From positions 448,718,910 through 448,782,909 of the forward strand of contig CM062289.1 in NCBI GenBank assembly GCA_031216915.1: a stretch of DNA of 64,000 bases. The letters are read 5' to 3'. Position numbers and translations under genes: made by a program. The notes under the pieces were generated by a model. The model saw nothing but the letters and a program-made list of their open reading frames with translations. It ran no database searches and was not told where the DNA came from. Shown here in pieces: positions 35,152 to 47,769 of this stretch (its first letter is position 1; each line of letters starts with the position of its first letter). This stretch comes from Pictodentalium vernedei. Taxonomy: Eukaryota > Mollusca > Scaphopoda > Dentaliida > Dentaliidae.

Positions 35152-36574
35152 GTGCCAGAAAAATTGAAAATTGCAATGGTCATCCCTATTTTCAAATCGG
35201 GAGATGTGCCTAATTTTACTATTTATAGGCTTATCAGTATCCTCCCCACGTTTTCAAAGGTTCTAGAAAAACTCATGGCAATTAGGCTGATAAGCTTTCT
35301 CGATCGCTTTGAAATTCTGTGTAGCAGTCAATATGGGTTTAGAAAGAATCACTCAACTATACACCCTGTCCTACATCTCCTAAAGTACATTGCCGGTGCA
35401 AATAACAGGCACAGTAAAGACAAAACATTGGTGGTATTTTTGGACTTATCTAAGATGTTCGACACAATAAACCATGATATCCTATTGAAGAAACTAGAAT
35501 GGTATGGAATTAGGGGCATCTCCAACAATTGGTTCAATAGTTACCTATCAAATAGACACCAGTTTGTCGCGTGTGGTAAAGGCGAATCTGACTTAGCTGA
35601 AATAACCTGTGGTGTTCCACAAGGTTCAATATTAGGACCTATTTTGTTATTATTATATATATATATAACCTTTGCAATTCGACAACATTAAACCCTTTAT
35701 CTTTTGTCGATGATACCAGCGTACACACTTCAGGATCTAACATTGACAATCTGACAATCCTTGTGAATAATGAGCTAGAAAACATCTCTGAATGGTGTTC
35801 CGCGAATAGACTGGCATTGAATGCAAGTAAATATATTGTGCTTAATCCACCCAGTAAGCAAGCGCTCTCTCACAATAATATTTTCGTCAACAACCAAATA
35901 ATAAATAAGGTTGGACCAAATGAAACTGAAAAATCACTGAAATTTCTAGGTATATCCATTGATAATTGTATAACGTCCACATAGCTCAACTTTGTTCCAA
36001 GATTGCACGCGCAAACTTTGCCCATATCAAGGTAAAGGCAATCCTTCCTCACGAAGCTATGAGAACACTATACTTCTCTCTGATAAATAGTCACTTAGTA
36101 TTTGGAATCCAAGCATGGGGAAATTCGAGATCTATTAATAAAATTGTTACTCTTCAAAAACTTGCGCTGCGCATAATTATTATCAAAAAGTATAATGCCC
36201 ACACAGAACCACTCTTCAAACGGGACAAAATACTCAAGGTGACTGACCTATATAATCTCCATGTATCCCTCTTCGTCTTTTTTTGGAAAAATAATAATCT
36301 ACCCCAGTCATTTGATAACTTCTACAAAGTAGCTAGTATGCCTGTTAGAACCACTAGACAATGTGATCTTCTCCAAATAACCAAAACAAGGACAAAAGCC
36401 CTCGACCGCCTTCCCATTAACCTGTATCCCAGAATTTGGAATGCACTAGATAGAGACCTAAGTACCACGAATAATAGAAACATATTTAAAAAGAAGCTGT
36501 TGTCTAGGTTTCTAGCACTTTATTCACACAATGTTGAATGTAACAATCCCTATTGTCCAGATTGCACTATGTAA
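35152..36574 (+). pseudogene. LINE reverse transcriptase and C-terminal region, broken
   Basis: RT blocks in order: [60 protein letters not shown] (catalytic Asp), [11 protein letters not shown] and, in another frame, LSFVDDTS (a variant of the YADD box). Then LALNASKY and KFLGISID, and finally a thumb and C-terminal part to 36574. Conserved residues are present but the frame changes twice. The family resembles CR1, L2 and jockey elements; the exact clade is not settled. Confidence 0.92.
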
Positions 36575-36796
36575 CACAACGTGGCGACAGTGATCACATC
36601 AGCGATAGAACGACCCATTCTCACCCCCCCCCCCCTGGATTAAGAGGGGGTGTGCTGTTGCTGATTTGGACACCGTCATAACACGCCCTCCTGCTTTACT
36701 TTGCATGTACATGAATAAATTAAACGACCAGATGAAAAGACATCCTGTCCCCCACGTAGCTCTGTCCATCCTGTCCGCGTTAAATGACCTCTCCTG

Positions 36797-36861
36797 GGGA
36801 ATCCACATACTGCTCGAACGACTCGAATTCCATCGAGAAAATGAGCTATAGAGCAATTTCT
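36797..36861 (-). repeat. single unit of the 72-bp minisatellite, inverted
   Basis: Reads ccacatactgctcgaacgac and gaattccatcgag, the reverse complement of units at 37761-38104. About 0.9 kb away and in opposite orientation. Confidence 0.8.
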
Positions 36862-36993
36862 CTGTAGCTGTGGGCCGCACTCAAGATGAATAATGGATCG
36901 AAGCAAATTTGTATAACTCCCTTACTCGAACAACCCAATTTAGATCGTTTCACATGCAACACACAGTCAGAAGGACCCAAGCAGAAAGTCATC

Positions 36994-37110
36994 CCCAACG
37001 AGGGGTCATAACCGATGTTTTTGAGACAAAAAAATTTAAAAAATAATGAAAATTAATTGACGATTTTTGAGATATATCGCTGGCCGATTTAGGCCTTTGC
37101 GTTGGGTAAA
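36994..37110. mobile_element. TTAA foldback MITE, right half only
   Basis: Starts at the central CCAACGAGGGGTCATAACC and ends GCGTTGGGTAAA. Broken at the hairpin centre, a typical failure point for palindromes. Confidence 0.85.
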
Positions 37111-37760
37111 GCCTCAATGACACAAGACTGTAAGGCTGGTAGAACACCATAAGAAAGACGAAATAAAACATGTACGAACGAACGAGGCGAAAAACCACCC
37201 TCACACAAAATACAAAGCGCACAACTCTGATTTTTAATTTTCACAACTTTAAAAATGGATACGAGTATTTTAGTAACGGGCTTTATGCCACAGTTGGGAA
37301 ATGTCACCAAAGAAACAGCAGCGGAGTTGATCACTACGAGAGGCGCTAAAAGTTAAAACCCCGCCCAAACACCGCCCGAACGAATTACATTTTGTCAACT
37401 GTGCTCTACCGTAAATGCGGGTCAAAGTTCGACCAAATATATTCATTGGAAAATGAATTACATTTGGTCATGATGTTTTCATCCAGCTGACCAATGGGAA
37501 TTGAGTATTTGGACCCAAAACGTATAACTACATTAACAATGTAATTATAAATAGATATCCTCAGCTAAGTATTCCCAAAAGGTATCCCCAAAGGGTATCC
37601 CCAAATTACGTATTGCCACGTCATCTGTATCCCCAAATGCCCAGGTTAGTCGACGAGCAGTATGTGGAGTCACTCGACATTTTATGTCATAAGAAATTCT
37701 TGCAATTATTAGTCACAATTCATTCTGCTACATAGTTTTTCTGTCACCATCCTGACGACA

Positions 37761-38104
37761 TGTATGTGGAATCACTCGATCGAGCAATTGCCCTATAGCT
37801 CATTTGCTCGATGGAATTCGAGTCGTCCGAGCAGTATGTGGAGTTACCCGATCCATAGCTCATTTGCTCGACGAGCAGTCGACGAGCAGTATGTGGAGTC
37901 ACTCGATCGAGCAATTGCTCTACAGCTTATTTGCTCGATGGAATCCGAGTCGTTCGGACAGTATGTGGAGTCACTCGGTCGAGCAGTTGCTCTATAGCTC
38001 ATTTGCTCGATGTAATTCGAGTCGTTCAAACAGAATGTGAAGTCACTCGATTGAGCAGTTGCTCTATAGCTCATTTCGTCGATGGGATTCGAGCCGCTCG
38101 AGCA
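37761..38104 (+). repeat. 72-bp minisatellite, about 4.8 units
   Basis: Unit begins atgtggagtcactcgatcga, contains ctatagctcatttgctcgat and ends cgagcagt. One unit is internally shortened to 56 bp. Open frames here (both strands) follow from the 72-bp period being a multiple of three. Confidence 0.95.
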
Positions 38105-40073
38105 ATACATGTTCCGGCTCGATTGTCTTTTGGGTTTGAGAATCATGGAGGTTTTTGTTATACACAAGGGAGATAACTCTACGTGGATATGTACAGATTA
38201 TGGGAAATCGGGCAATTTGACTGGAGATTCTGAGATTTGGACCAGGGCAGATGTTAGGGCAGGTTCCGAGATAACTAGACTAGAGGGACTGCTAGGATAG
38301 TCAGAATGGGTCAGTTATAAGCAGAAAAATTGGAATGCTGGGTAATTATATTCACTCTTGTATGAAGAAACCCAACCTATAACACTATGTGCTACTCTTA
38401 TAAGGCCCAAAATGGGTCTTCGCCATGTCCGTTTCGGTAGTTGGGATAGATTTTGGTAATTTGGAAGGATTATCGGGTTGTTTATGGTAATTCTACGAAG
38501 TAAACGAACCAGTAAAGTACTCCTATGCAATCGAACGCGCCTTATGGCACTACGTGCTATTCTTATAAACCCAAAATGGGGGAATCGGTAGCAAATGAAG
38601 CCGTGTTTGGTGATTTCGAGGGATTGTCGGACTTTTTGTGGTAATGAGAATCACTCCTATTTAATCGAACATACCCTCCAAAACATACCTCTATCATATT
38701 GTAGGCCTTTGTGTAACATTGCAGTCACGTGCTATCATAGAAATAAAGATGGCGGCTTTCAGTATACAAAATGGACGACGGAAACACGTATCACCCTAAA
38801 TACACTCGCTGCTCACACCACGTATCACTATCGGGATGACGCCACAAAATGGCCGCTCACGCTGGTTACTATGGCATTCCAACATGGCCCCACTGGGTTA
38901 CATGGCATGACGTCACTTCCGAGGTCCCCACCGAGGTCCCCCAAAAGAGGAGTATCCGGGTACGTACATGAATTATTACTCACCACGACTACTGATGTCT
39001 TCCAGCATTCTGCCGTCATCTTCCACTATCACTGCCACTGAGTTCTGTCACTTCTGTCACTCGCCACGTCCACCCCGGGGTGTACGAAGCATAAAAATCT
39101 TGGCGTGGAAGCGGGGGGGGGGGGGGGGCGGAATAGAAAGACGCACACTCAGTGGTGACCCACGTGCCTTAGTGGTGCTGTAAGAATACAATACACGTAT
39201 CTTTACGCGACTAACACATCTCCACATTAAGAAAAATGCACATATTTGAATACATATTCAACAAATTTCCTCGCCGGACAACAATATTCCGGCCTGGTGG
39301 GGAAATTTCTTAAATGACTGCATTTGGGTCGTGGGATCCCCCCCCCCCCCCCCCCCGATTCTCTGGTGGTGATATTATGGAATACATTGATAAAGATAAT
39401 GCTGCTCTATAATCTCCCCTTTCCTCTCTCTCACACTCTCTTCTATCTTCTGGAAAACATTGGGGGTATGTTGTGCGCCACCCCCGGTTTTTACGCCCCT
39501 GCCTCCACCACAAAAAAAACGACTACCACTATAGGCATTTAGCGCCCTACTGTAAGCCATCATCAATATTTCCATAATCCCCCCCCTCCCACACACACAC
39601 ACACAGACACACATACACACTGAGAGTAAAACTTTTAGTTAATGATAATATGATTCAGCAAAAACTGATCATGCCAATAACTTGTGAGGATATCTCATGA
39701 TAATCCTGTGGGAGCGCAAAAAATGTCCAAAAAGAGGAAAAATAACAAAAATAAATTCCCACGCGGCATCAGTACATATTTTTTTATTCATTTCATTCCA
39801 TACTTCATCATGGTAGATCTGCTTACCGCTTATAACTCTAACGGTATATTATCAGTCAATTCAGTTAAAGAATCCCTTACTGATTACTTGTGGTTACACC
39901 AATCGATATTTTCGACGTAAAAATGTTGATCGGTCTACCACACAAAATTCCTGAACAGCCATCTGCTGTTATGGGTTTAGTACGTGACTTGATAAGACAT
40001 TGGAAATTTCATTTTAAGCCTTCTCTCTCTCGCGCTGTCTCTGCCTGCCTGCCTGCCTGCCCGAACAAAGGCC
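38105..40073. other. no gene recognised
   Basis: Contains the inverted relative of 29826-29985 at about 38815-38970 and G/C homopolymers near 39112-39128 and 39337-39357. Confidence 0.5.
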
Positions 40074-40300
40074 CGTCCGTCCGCCCGCCCGCCCGCCCGC
40101 CCGCCCGCCCGAAGCCGCCCGCTCGCGGACCGCCCACCTTCCCTCCCGCCAGCCCGACCGTCAGCCCACCGGCCTGAAGCCCGCCCGCCCGCCCGCCCGC
40201 CCGCCCGCCCGCCCGCCCGCCCGTCATCCAGCCGACCGCCTGCCGCGTCCGTCCATCCGTCCGTCCGCCCGTCCGTTCGTCCGCGCTATGATACGGAATT
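40074..40300. repeat. (CCCG)n/(GTCC)n simple repeats
   Basis: GC-rich arrays CCGCCCGCCCG and GTCCGTCC. Arg/Gly/Ala-rich open frames here are artefacts. Confidence 0.95.
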
Positions 40301-40496
40301 TACGAGGTTTTTCTTTGCCTGGACAGGCATTATGAGCTAACTTTCATATTATGAACTTAATTGCAAATATTATGAGGTTAATGTCTAAAATATGAGACTA
40401 ATGAGGCAAGTAGCGATTTTTCGGGATTTAGATTAAGGGTTAGGGACAGTTCAGGGTTAGTTACTATCAAGCATTACGTTGAGGGATGTAACCATG

Positions 40497-40625
40497 TCTC
40501 CGTCCGTCCGTCCGTCCGTCCGTCCGTCCGTCCGTCCGTCCGTCCGTCCGTCCGTCCGTCCGTCCGTCCGTCTGTCTGTCTGTCTGTCTCCCTCTCTCTC
40601 TCTCTCTCCCTCTCTCTCTCTCTCT
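40497..40625. repeat. (GTCC)n then (GTCT)n then (CT)n
   Basis: About 18 GTCC units grading into GTCT and CT, ending at a dispersed repeat terminus TACGGAATAGTTTCTGCG. Confidence 0.95.
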
Positions 40626-40895
40626 ACGGAATAGTTTCTGCGATTACTCAGTACTCACGGAAATTACCGATCATTAACGACGTATTGGATGCCAAATTCG
40701 ATTATTTCTCAATATATACAGCACGACTTCGATATGTAAACTATCCCAGGGGAGAAGCAGCAGATTTACTATGTTTTAATCCGGGAATGACGATCACTAT
40801 CGATATTTCGGATAACCGGTTGATAGTTTTTCTAATTGCTTAGGTAGGTAACTGATTTCAAACCGGTTATCCTGTTAACTATTTAAGTACTAACT
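40624..40895 (-). repeat. dispersed repeat, copy 2
   Basis: Reverse complement of 13100-13375, with matching terminus TACGGAATAGTTTCTGCGA and aaccggtt-rich far end. Confidence 0.75.
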
Positions 40896-41420
40896 ACGTT
40901 ACGGACAGACCTGTGGACACAATCGGCTTGAACTATGTGGACATAATCGGCCCGAGCTATGTCGCGGATACAATTAGCTCCTTTGTGGACACAATCCGTA
41001 GGTCCGCAGGCCGATTGTGTCTGCAAGCTGATTACGTATGCAAAACATGAGCAGATTGTGTTACAGGAGTTTGTCATATTTCATTTAATATATTAAGTGT
41101 AATATAACGATACCATGATTTTCAAAGGCATTACGGTTCAGTAGCGGCCCATCAGAAATGATTAACAGTCCGGGACCTTATAAGCTAATAGGTCAGACGG
41201 CTGTTAATCATTTCTGGCGGGGGTCGCCAATAGAACCGTAATGCCCGAGAAAATCATGTTATTAGGCTACTATTATTACCACTAATAGGGAAGGACATTC
41301 AAGTAACCTTGAAATAACTGCAAATCAATAGTTTATTGAAATCCAAGAATTATTCAGCATACTAGTTCTTTAATCAAAAATATACTGACATTTTACTGTT
41401 AATAGAAAAATGAACAATTA

Positions 41421-41676
41421 CAGTACGTGGAGCGTGGATCGTAACTAAATTACCCGTGGAGTGGACTTATCACCCTAAGTATCACTTTACATTTTATACA
41501 TATGGACAAAAAAACACAAGCAATGTTTAAGCCAATGGTCTTTCGGGATTAACCCGAAGTCCATTGGCTGGAACTTTGTCTGTGTTTATTATGCTTTGCA
41601 ACCAATTTTCAATTATTGCGTGGGTGGAATCTCCACTCTGCGGGTGATTTAGTGATAATACACTCTCCACGTACTG
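41421..41676. mobile_element. palindromic MITE with TA target, copy 3
   Basis: 256 bp with perfect ends CAGTACGTGGAG/CTCCACTTTACGT-type diverging inward to CTCTCCACGTACTG, flanked by TA. Same core hairpin as 2211-2467 (gccaatgg...ccattggc). Confidence 0.85.
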
Positions 41677-42718
41677 TAAGTTAAGAATTTGAACTTTGAA
41701 TATTCGTGAGATGTCGGCATTTACTTTTTAAACGTTTTTAAACACTAAGTACGAAATAACTGAAGTATATCTATACTGACCTTGTACATGCATTATTTGG
41801 CTTCTCGTGTTTCAGTAGATATGTTTAAAGTTAACCTTTTTAAATGGCGTAATCACCAAGTTAACTGTTGTGAGGTTTGTTTATCTCGAGCGGCATCCAA
41901 ACTTACAAAGCGGAAACAGAAGATTCTGAACGGGACGTAATTCGGTCACGTGACTTATCGGGCCGCCGTGCGCTATTGGAAATGAGACACCATTATCAGC
42001 CCAGCACGCACATGCAGTCCAGGCACATTAGACATAAAAATGAGAAAGTAAGGAAAAAAATCGGAGAAAGCTGATTTTTTTATATGTTTCCGGGACACAC
42101 ATTGCGGATAAAGTGTGAAAAGTCCCCGCGAATCCGAGTTGAGCTTTTTTAGTTATAGCGTTTTTTTGATGAAAAAAATTTTTTTTAAAAAAATTCGACC
42201 CAGCTCCATATTTCTCATTCTTATTCGCCTTAGTAGGGTGAGAATCATAAATATCGTGCTGAATTGTATTGAGAATACATATCCCCAACAGAAAATGCCA
42301 ACTTTGTACCAATCCTCACACTCAATGGTGAAATATTCACGAAAATGTACAAAATTACGAAAAAAAATTTATTGTTTTCATACACACAACGGTACACAAC
42401 GTCCATTAAATCAAACCTACGACTACTTTGGGAGTTAAATTATATATCAAACATTGCAGAAAAGCAGTGGCTTTATAATGATATATAACAATAGTCATTT
42501 ATTCCATAATGAACTGGTGAAACGTGTGAAATATTAACCATACCCCCTAAACTCAAATTCAAACGGCATCGACTTTTCTCATTCAAATACCGTATTATAG
42601 CATCATTGTTTCAATTTCCATGTTCGATTAAATCACATAATGTGGTTGTTCGCCTACACTCAAGATGCATTGGCATGTAATGTGTGCACGCCCTTGATGT
42701 GTACTCGGCGGCTTCCAT

Positions 42719-45242
42719 ATGATTATGTCATATTTAGGGGCAATTGGTTCGATCATGGCTGGTAGCGGCTTGGATGAACTTTGGGGGACTGTTTATGCTG
42801 GTGGGTCAATCCATCATTTGATCAGTGGTCATGCATATTCAAGAGCAGTTCGTGCCCATTTGCTAACACAAATTGCCATTACAAAACTTGTGTTTGAAGA
42901 AAGCCGAACACTAGATAACATAGACTGCACAGAAGTCAATGAAATATTCTGTGGACTTGCCAGAGGTGACTGTACAACAGCTGACGCTGTCAATCAAGAA
43001 AGTGTCAACCATCTACTGTCAAAATTACACGAACTGCTCCAGAATGCGTCCGTAGGACGCACAGGAAAGCTTTGGGTACAATACTTCGAGCAAATAGGTC
43101 TTCTCCAGTTGTTCTTGAGAGCAGAGCGCACAGGCGAATGGGAACTCCACACATATTGTGTTCGCAATATGATTCCAGTATTTCACGCAGGTGGTCATTT
43201 TGAATACGCAAAAAGTTCTCATCTCTATTTGCAGCAGATGAATGAGCTAACAGAAATAATGCAACAGGATGATTTGAAGTTGTTCACTGAGAAAGGTTAC
43301 TTTACCATAAGGCGCTCAGATAAATTCTGGGACGGGATATATTCTGATCAGACCATAGAGCAGTGTTTAATGAGAATGTTCAAGCTCCCTGGTGGTCTCA
43401 CACATGGCAGGGGAATAACCGATAGCACTGTTGCGAAATGGGTACATGGACTACCTCTTTGCCTTCCGATATGTAATGCTCTCGAAAATTTTGTTCATGT
43501 TCACACTGGTCATGGCGAACAACATCGGGATCTCCGTCAAAGTTCACAATTGCCAATGATATCACCAAATTATTGAACTGGCTCAGAGTGCATTCCCCCT
43601 TTCAGAATAGAGATCCACTACAATTAGTCTCTATAGCGACCGGGCTTGTGGCCGACGAAACTGTGAACTGTGACCAAGTTCGCAAAATTGGTGAATGTTG
43701 CATATCGAATGTTGTAAGCAAAACGTTCAACAGCATCAAACACTGTGAAGTCTTTCGCATCGATGGCAAATAGCATCAATGTCCGTGGAAGTAAGGTAGT
43801 GATTGACTCCACAATTCTGTTCAACCGCATCACATGTGTTATTCAGTCACAAGCAGAGATGGAAGAGTATCTCAAATATGAACTCGCCCCGAAACCACCA
43901 GCATTGTTTGATTCTGCTGGAATGAGGAAGACACAGAAAAGCACGCTCGGTAAGATCCTCAAAACATACGGTTCCGAGCAAACTAAAATCCCAGAACATT
44001 CTCTGTTTGTTGTAGATGGTGGATTTTTATTGAGGGCAGTTGTATGGCCTAAACAGTCGTCATATAAGGACATATGTACATCATATTCCAATTATCTAGT
44101 GAGACATTTTGGGGCGAACGTCGTGGTTGTTTTTGATGGTTATGCTTGTACAATGTCGACAAAGGGGATGGAACAAGCCCGTAGATCTAAAGACAGGTAT
44201 TCCAATCAATATCTCACCCGAGTTACCAGCCACCACACCCCAATCCGATTTCCTTGCAAATGCCAAGAACAAAACCCAACTGATCGATCTTCTAATGCAG
44301 GAGCTATCTGCTATCAATATTCAGTCCAAGCAGGCCGAGGCTGATGCTGATGTACTGATAGCCGAAACTGCACTTGACTTCGCTCAAGATGACAACAATG
44401 TTGTCGTTGTGGGAACAGACACAGACTTGTTAGTCATTCTTACCTCTCGAGTTCAACCGGGATGTAATATTCACATGATGTATTCCATTACCCCAAACTT
44501 ACTAGTTTCAGTTAGTGAAATAGCAACCAAAATGGGTGACCATAGAAGCAACCTCCTTGTAGCACATTCTATAAGTGGTTGTGACACTACTTCTGCACTC
44601 TTCCGAGCTGGTAAGAAGAAAGTATTCAGTACAATTGTCTCCGATGTTACTAGCGACTCACAACAGTATGTCAACACAATTTTGGCGGATGACAGTACAC
44701 CAAGTGCAGTAGCCGCTGCCGGGGAACAACTTCTCCTGATCTTATACGGGAGTAAAACTGTTTCCTCTCTCGACCAACATAGATATGTCACTTACAAGCG
44801 TTATGTAGCAAAATCTAAACTGAATAAACCCATCGACCTAGCCTCACTCCCACCAAGCAGCGATGCTGCACAACAACATGTCTACAGATGTTATCTCCAG
44901 GTCCAACAATGGCTGGGCACTTCGCTTCCTCCGACGGATTGGGGGTGGTCGCTAGACAATGGACTTCTTGTACCGACTGCAGCCACAAAGCCATGTGCCC
45001 CCGATAACCTACTGAATCTGATCAGTTGTGGTTGCAAGAGTGCTTGTACAAAAAGGTGTGGGTGTAAGAAGGCAGGACTCTCTTGCTCAGGTTTGTGTAA
45101 TTGCAGTTCGGATTCTTGTAACAACCACAGAACACTGTCCTGTCGGAAATTTCTGAGTTCGATGAATAAAATGTATATAGGTCATGTCATTTCTGTATAT
45201 AGCGTTGATAATAGTCAATGTAACTTAATCCATGTTGATTGA
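42719..45242 (+). pseudogene. XPG/FEN-like nuclease with CXC motif (Academ-type transposase), broken
   Basis: The first part (42719-43540) is a helical region, MSYLGAIGSIMAGSGLDELW...EFAKSS-type, unrecognised by domain, containing HAGGHFEYAKSSHLYLQQM. The second part holds nuclease blocks in order: LFVVDGGFLLRAVVWP (about 44000), VVVVFDGYACTMSTKGMEQA (about 44120), ADADVLIAETALDFA, NNVVVVGTDTDLLVIL (about 44400) and SGCDTTSALFRAGKK (about 44575), matching the acidic residues of FEN1/XPG enzymes. The C-terminus has SCGCKSACTKRCGCKKAGLS and CSGLCNC (45022-45120), a tesmin/TSO1-like CXC. The reading frame changes at least three times, so this copy is dead; the likely N-terminus is missing. Confidence 0.8.
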
Positions 45243-45302
45243 TTTGTACATTCTGTAAATATTATTTATTGATTTTTGTACATTCTGTAAATATTATTTA
45301 TT
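45243..45302. repeat. 31-bp tandem duplication
   Basis: tttgtacattctgtaaatat-tatttattgat occurs twice in direct succession after the nuclease stop. Confidence 0.9.
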
Positions 45303-46170
45303 GATCTAATGCTGCCAGACACAGACGTGTCTGTTCGGTCCCAAGCCCGAAAATAGTTGAGTTCTCATGCTGACGAATTTTATGCCAAAAGGGGAACTCG
45401 GCCAGAAGCAGAGGGGGTCTTCCATAATGTCTATTCTGTAAGCAATGATAAAAGTCTTCAAATGGTGGTGGATTTTTTATCGTCTGTCCAACTAACATCC
45501 CGTTCTGTACTACGACCCTTTGGGCAAATCCGTTAGGAAAATCGTCATTTTTTGCGTAAATCCGATACTTTTTTGTGAATTTTCAATAATTTTTCGCAGA
45601 AATTGTCACAGAATGCACATTTTCCTCTAGGTAAATGTATATTAGACATTATGTAGCTCGAAATACGCGTAAACAAAAAATACAGTTGGATCAATTCGAG
45701 GTTACAAAGTTCGTGCGATTTTTTTTTATTTTTTTCAAACGCGTTTTCGAAAAAAGGCTGTAGAAAAAAAAGCTCAACTGGGATTTTAGGGGACTTTTGT
45801 CTAATCGTTCAGTGACATGTACTCGACATTCCCTGAAAAAATCAGCTTTCTCCGATTTTTTTCCCTAGTGAAACCTAATGTTCTTGGGCTACATGATGAC
45901 GAGTATTTATTGCGTGTTAGTGCCAAGAAATTAGCGATAATGGCCCAAGGAATGCCTGCTAAAGTGGTAATAATATAACAATAAAATGAGTTTGGAGGGC
46001 GTTACGGCTTATTAACGGCCCGAGAGGATAAATAACAGCCCGAGGGTTTATTACCGGCCGGAGGCGAAGTCGAGGGCCGTTAATAAACCAGAGGGCTGTT
46101 ATTCAGTCCTCAAGGGCCGTTAATAAACCGGGACGCCCGACAAAATCATGTTATTACTATTATTATCACG

Positions 46171-46240
46171 ACCGGAAGCGGGCGGCGGGCTGTTAACAAA
46201 TTTTGTTTTCATTAACGCCCGCCGCTCGCTTCCGGTTGCA
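46171..46240. repeat. GC-rich palindrome
   Basis: accggaagcgggcggcgggc and its inverse around ttaacaaattttgttttcattaa. Confidence 0.8.
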
Positions 46241-46705
46241 TGACGTTCTACCGCCACGCCAAACTCCGTTAATATTCTAGAGAACGCCCGCTAAAGTAGT
46301 AATAATGTATATTGTACTATTAATACTGAAAAAAGTATTGATAGCATAATATATATTACACTTAATATATTATTGTTTTAATTTATTCTTCTGACACAAT
46401 CTGTTCACGTTTTGCGGATATAATCAGCAGGCGGGCATAATCGGCCTGTAGACCTATTCGGTCGAACCAATCGTACACTCTCAAGGATCAATTCGGAAAT
46501 AAAGGAAGAAATATTCCATGATATGCTTCAAACGTTAATTTTCCGTGGAATAATTACGCCCTTGCTAATCTTAGTCCAGATAAAGTGAAAAAAATAAATG
46601 GTTTGTATTTTGTCATATAAAAAATAGGGCGAGGATTTTTTTATTTTATCATTTTATTTCCTCATACAGTCGCTTCACCATTTACTCCACTACGCCCATA
46701 CAGGA

Positions 46706-46907
46706 CAGTGCTATTAACAAAAATCGCAAGTCAAATTTTAATATTCTTTGGCCTCAAAAACATAACTTATGACCCATCATTGGAACGAGCTCGTTGAGCT
46801 CGTCCCAATGAGGGGCCATCGGCTATGTTTTGAGGCAAAACATGAAAACGCTAAGTTATTAAAGAAATATTTTTCAAGTGTCGTCTGCTATTCTGATTAG
46901 GTGAAGG
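46706..46907. mobile_element. TTAA foldback MITE, left end eroded
   Basis: Right TTAA 46908-46911. Retains cataacttatgacccatcattggaacgagctc and the CGTCTGC...AGGTGAAGGG end. Confidence 0.85.
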
Positions 46908-47384
46908 GTTAAAATGTATGACCAATATTCGCGGAGCACATGTATTGGGAGCCAGTCCCGTAAGTATCTTCACATATCTTTTTATAAATGGGTACACATT
47001 TTTTGTCAAAAGCTCATAAATAGATTAGGGTTGGGCATGAAAAGTTATAGGGTGTGTCGGGAATTCTGAACCATTTCTTTTTTTCCCTCTTCCCAAAAAT
47101 ATGAGATTATACCCTTTGCAGTTCTGTTGTTTTACTGTTGAAGTTACGGAACAGATTTTAGGCATGATGTGGTTAAAAGCAAACCCAGGGATGGTCAATA
47201 TTGATTTTTCCTTTGCAGACATGTGAAAATTCAGTCGTACACATCCGAACACAGTTAGTGATCTATACGTTCAACTTTTATTTATTCTCGACTCATTGCC
47301 ATGGTTATTTGTGGTTTGCTGACGCATCGAAATTAAGGAGGATGGATATCGGTGATGTGGTTTGCGAGTATTACTGTAGCTAGT

Positions 47385-47561
<177 letters not shown>

Positions 47562-47769
47562 TAATAATCTCCACCACAACAGCAACAACGACAATGGCAA
47601 CAGCATTTTGTTTTTTTTACTCCTGGTAAATATTACTGGAAGATAGAGCTACATGGCTGCATGTCCATCCGTCCGTCCGTAAAAAAACCCCCGGCCGACC
47701 GCCCGCCCACCCGAACGTCCGTCCGTCTATCCATCCGTTTCTCAGTTTTCTCTATGGGGCACTTCTTAA

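Larger units (their letters stand above)
33421..36590 (+). mobile_element. CR1/jockey-type LINE, 5' truncated, with nested insertion
   Basis: It begins inside the apurinic endonuclease domain (LMFSQGFLPLITKPTRV...DHILSNN...VSDHFGTFY, the SDH motif near the domain end) and continues through linker and reverse transcriptase to a C-terminal NNPYCPDCTM. 5' truncation fits target-primed reverse transcription. Interrupted by about 0.7 kb of other elements at 33916-34607 and by frame breaks near 35690 and 35980, so inactive. Confidence 0.92.
42050..45866 (+). mobile_element. Academ-like DNA transposon encoding an XPG/FEN-like nuclease
   Basis: Inverted ends A(A/G)GGAAAAAAATCGG then AGAAAGCTGATTTTTT lie at 42050-42080 and 45836-45866, and a second matching inverted segment (AAAAGTCCCC...AGTTGAGCTTTTTT) lies just inside. 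Both ends are bordered by AGT (42047-42049, 45867-45869), a candidate 3-bp target duplication. The interior encodes a broken protein with XPG/FEN-family nuclease motifs and a C-terminal CXC cysteine cluster. The Academ superfamily is known for XPG-type nuclease and 3-4 bp duplications, so I assign it there by inference. Confidence 0.75.
40998..46459. mobile_element. element with terminal inverted repeats of about 110 bp, split by an Academ-like insertion
   Basis: The left arm 40998-41106 and right arm 46349-46459 are inverted copies: shared ordered words include aggccgatt, ctgatta, gcaaaac(a/g)tgagcagattgtgt-type and atatattaagtgtaatata. Just inside each arm is a palindromic block ending in the same orientation-specific tcgggc(a/g)t...aaaatcatgttatta motif (41109-41275, 45975-46165). 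Removing the 3.8 kb insertion leaves about 1.6 kb with no coding. Confidence 0.75.

Noticed and set aside
37764-38176. overlapping open frames of 77-107 codons
   Set aside because: Minisatellite artefacts on both strands; 72-bp period preserves frame.
40009-40227. Gly/Ala/Arg-rich 72-residue frame
   Set aside because: Translation of a CCCG simple repeat.
40426-40462. telomere-like TTAGGG words
   Set aside because: Only two or three imperfect words (agggttaggg, cagggttag); no array.
42120-42438. 107-residue frame at the left of the Academ-like element
   Set aside because: Lys/Ile/Phe-rich reading of AT-rich subterminal sequence with no domain; the missing N-terminus of the nuclease was not recognised here.
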